Below are positions 63,198 through 64,000 of a stretch of DNA of 64,000 bases, piece by piece. Numbering within the stretch: position 1 is the first letter of the stretch; every line of letters begins with the position of its first letter. The DNA is from Bidens hawaiensis (Eukaryota; Streptophyta; Magnoliopsida; Asterales; Asteraceae): the NCBI GenBank assembly GCA_021521415.1, contig JAIQDT010001119.1, positions 186,001 to 250,000 of the forward strand. Reading direction: 5' to 3'. The position numbers were made by a program, and so were the translations under genes. The notes beneath the pieces are model-generated. The model was not told the DNA's origin. It searched no databases and saw only the letters and a program-made list of their open reading frames with translations.

Positions 63198-64000
63198 AAT
63201 ACTGAATAAATAATGTCAACTATTAGTAAATTGAAAATTTATAAACACTATTTGTTTTACATAATTTGAATACTTATGAATATATCAACAAATTTTATAT
63301 TTAATTTTAGATTTCGTGTGTGTAATCGATGTATCGACGCGGTTAGATCCATGAAATGTCTGTATCATAATTTACATTATTAAAATAATTAAATTTTAAA
63401 TGTCATTCGTTAAGAATATAGTCTGATTCGTTATAAGATTGTAACGAATCAACGGATTCGCTATCAAGTAAATAATTTAACGAAGAAGAACTAGCGAATT
63501 ACTATTAAAATTAACGAATTAACCTCTAGTTCGTTATAAATAAACGAATTAAATTCTGGTTCGTTATAAATTACAACTAATTCGTTATAATTTAATGAAT
63601 CCATATTTGATTCGTTATGAAAATGATTCGAGTATTCTGGTTCGTTTGAAATGCTTAACGAATTGGACACGAATGAGTTCCAATTCGCTAAGATTAACGA
63701 ATGGCCAAGGTCTGACTTAATCTTTTGACTCCTCTAGTCAAGGTCAAAATTAACCAAGAAAACTGAAAGTCAACAAGATGAATCCAGTATCGATTACTCC
63801 ATAATTATCATTGGATAACCGAATCAACAATCGTAAAGATCCCGGAAACACAATGCGAAGCAAATGATATAGATATGAGAGTTAAAATCATGGAAATAAG
63901 ATACTTAAATTTGGGTTAAACCGGAATATAAAACCCCGATAATGACCACTTAAAATCCACCCATCAATCAGTAATCAAAAGATAATCAAAGGGTACCATT
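63198..64000 (-). other. upstream region with clustered TTCGTTA/TAACGAA words
   Basis: No ORF. Between 63400 and 63720 about fourteen AACGAAT/ATTCGTT-type words occur on both strands, the same words as in the LTR at 59634-60147. The segment is probably leader or spacer of the same element. The window ends without reaching another LTR. Confidence 0.5.

Noticed and set aside
1..64000. Host protein-coding gene
   Set aside because: Every ORF with recognisable domains belongs to a transposable element; the remaining long gaps show only short, low-complexity frames.

Overview
This window is plant nuclear DNA made almost entirely of nested transposable elements; I see no convincing host protein-coding, rRNA or tRNA gene. 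Plant Ty3/gypsy lineages (Tat, Athila, a Tekay-like chromovirus), Helitrons, hAT-like elements, a MULE-like element and a SINE identify a flowering plant. The SINE, the antisense 'gypsy-type' ORF of the first element and the extra ORF block at the right edge look like families I associate with Asteraceae (sunflower, lettuce, Artemisia relatives). The family assignment is from memory, not a search.

Layout. 1-8665: the 3' half of a decayed plus-strand Tat-lineage element (protease end, RT, RNase H, second archaeal-type RNase H, integrase). It is split by a hAT-like insertion, carries a 47-bp tandem repeat after pol, and has a long antisense ORF with three intron-like gaps and its own TATA box before the 3' LTR. 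8666-15220: AT-rich relics, namely a minus-strand Copia fragment between 150-bp direct repeats, a MULE-like element with long TIRs, a 244-bp hAT-like MITE and a Helitron 3' terminus. 15221-19911: a second Helitron abutting the first, holding a SINE and a hAT-like element with tRNA-like pol III boxes. 20129-30150: an Athila element with both LTRs, PBS and PPT; its pol is broken by stops and its 5' LTR is internally deleted.

30156-45646: a minus-strand chromovirus relic, split by a young plus-strand Tekay-like chromovirus (31229-43332). The young element has a perfect GATTC target duplication, 3.0-kb LTRs differing at only about 20 sites by eye, and a gag-pol open except for two in-frame stops. 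It also carries an extra upstream ORF ending in a membrane helix. 45647-57566: a minus-strand Tat-type element whose 5' LTR holds an Athila-type solo LTR; its two LTRs differ in U5 and lack a matching target duplication. 57567-59633: a truncated plus-strand relative (gag-PR-RT). 59634-64000: a minus-strand LTR element with a PPT and, upstream of it, about 3 kb of extra ORF broken by stops and one frameshift.

The proteins act within each element: Gag packages the RNA, the aspartic protease cuts the polyprotein, RT/RNase H copies it from a tRNA primer at the PBS, and integrase inserts it (with chromodomain targeting in the Tekay-like elements). Only the Tekay-like element looks recently active. 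The observations most worth following are the spliced-looking antisense gene of the Tat element, the upstream membrane-anchored ORF and flanking splice acceptors of the Tekay-like element, the right-edge ORF block, and the repeat arrays inside LTRs and 3' regions.
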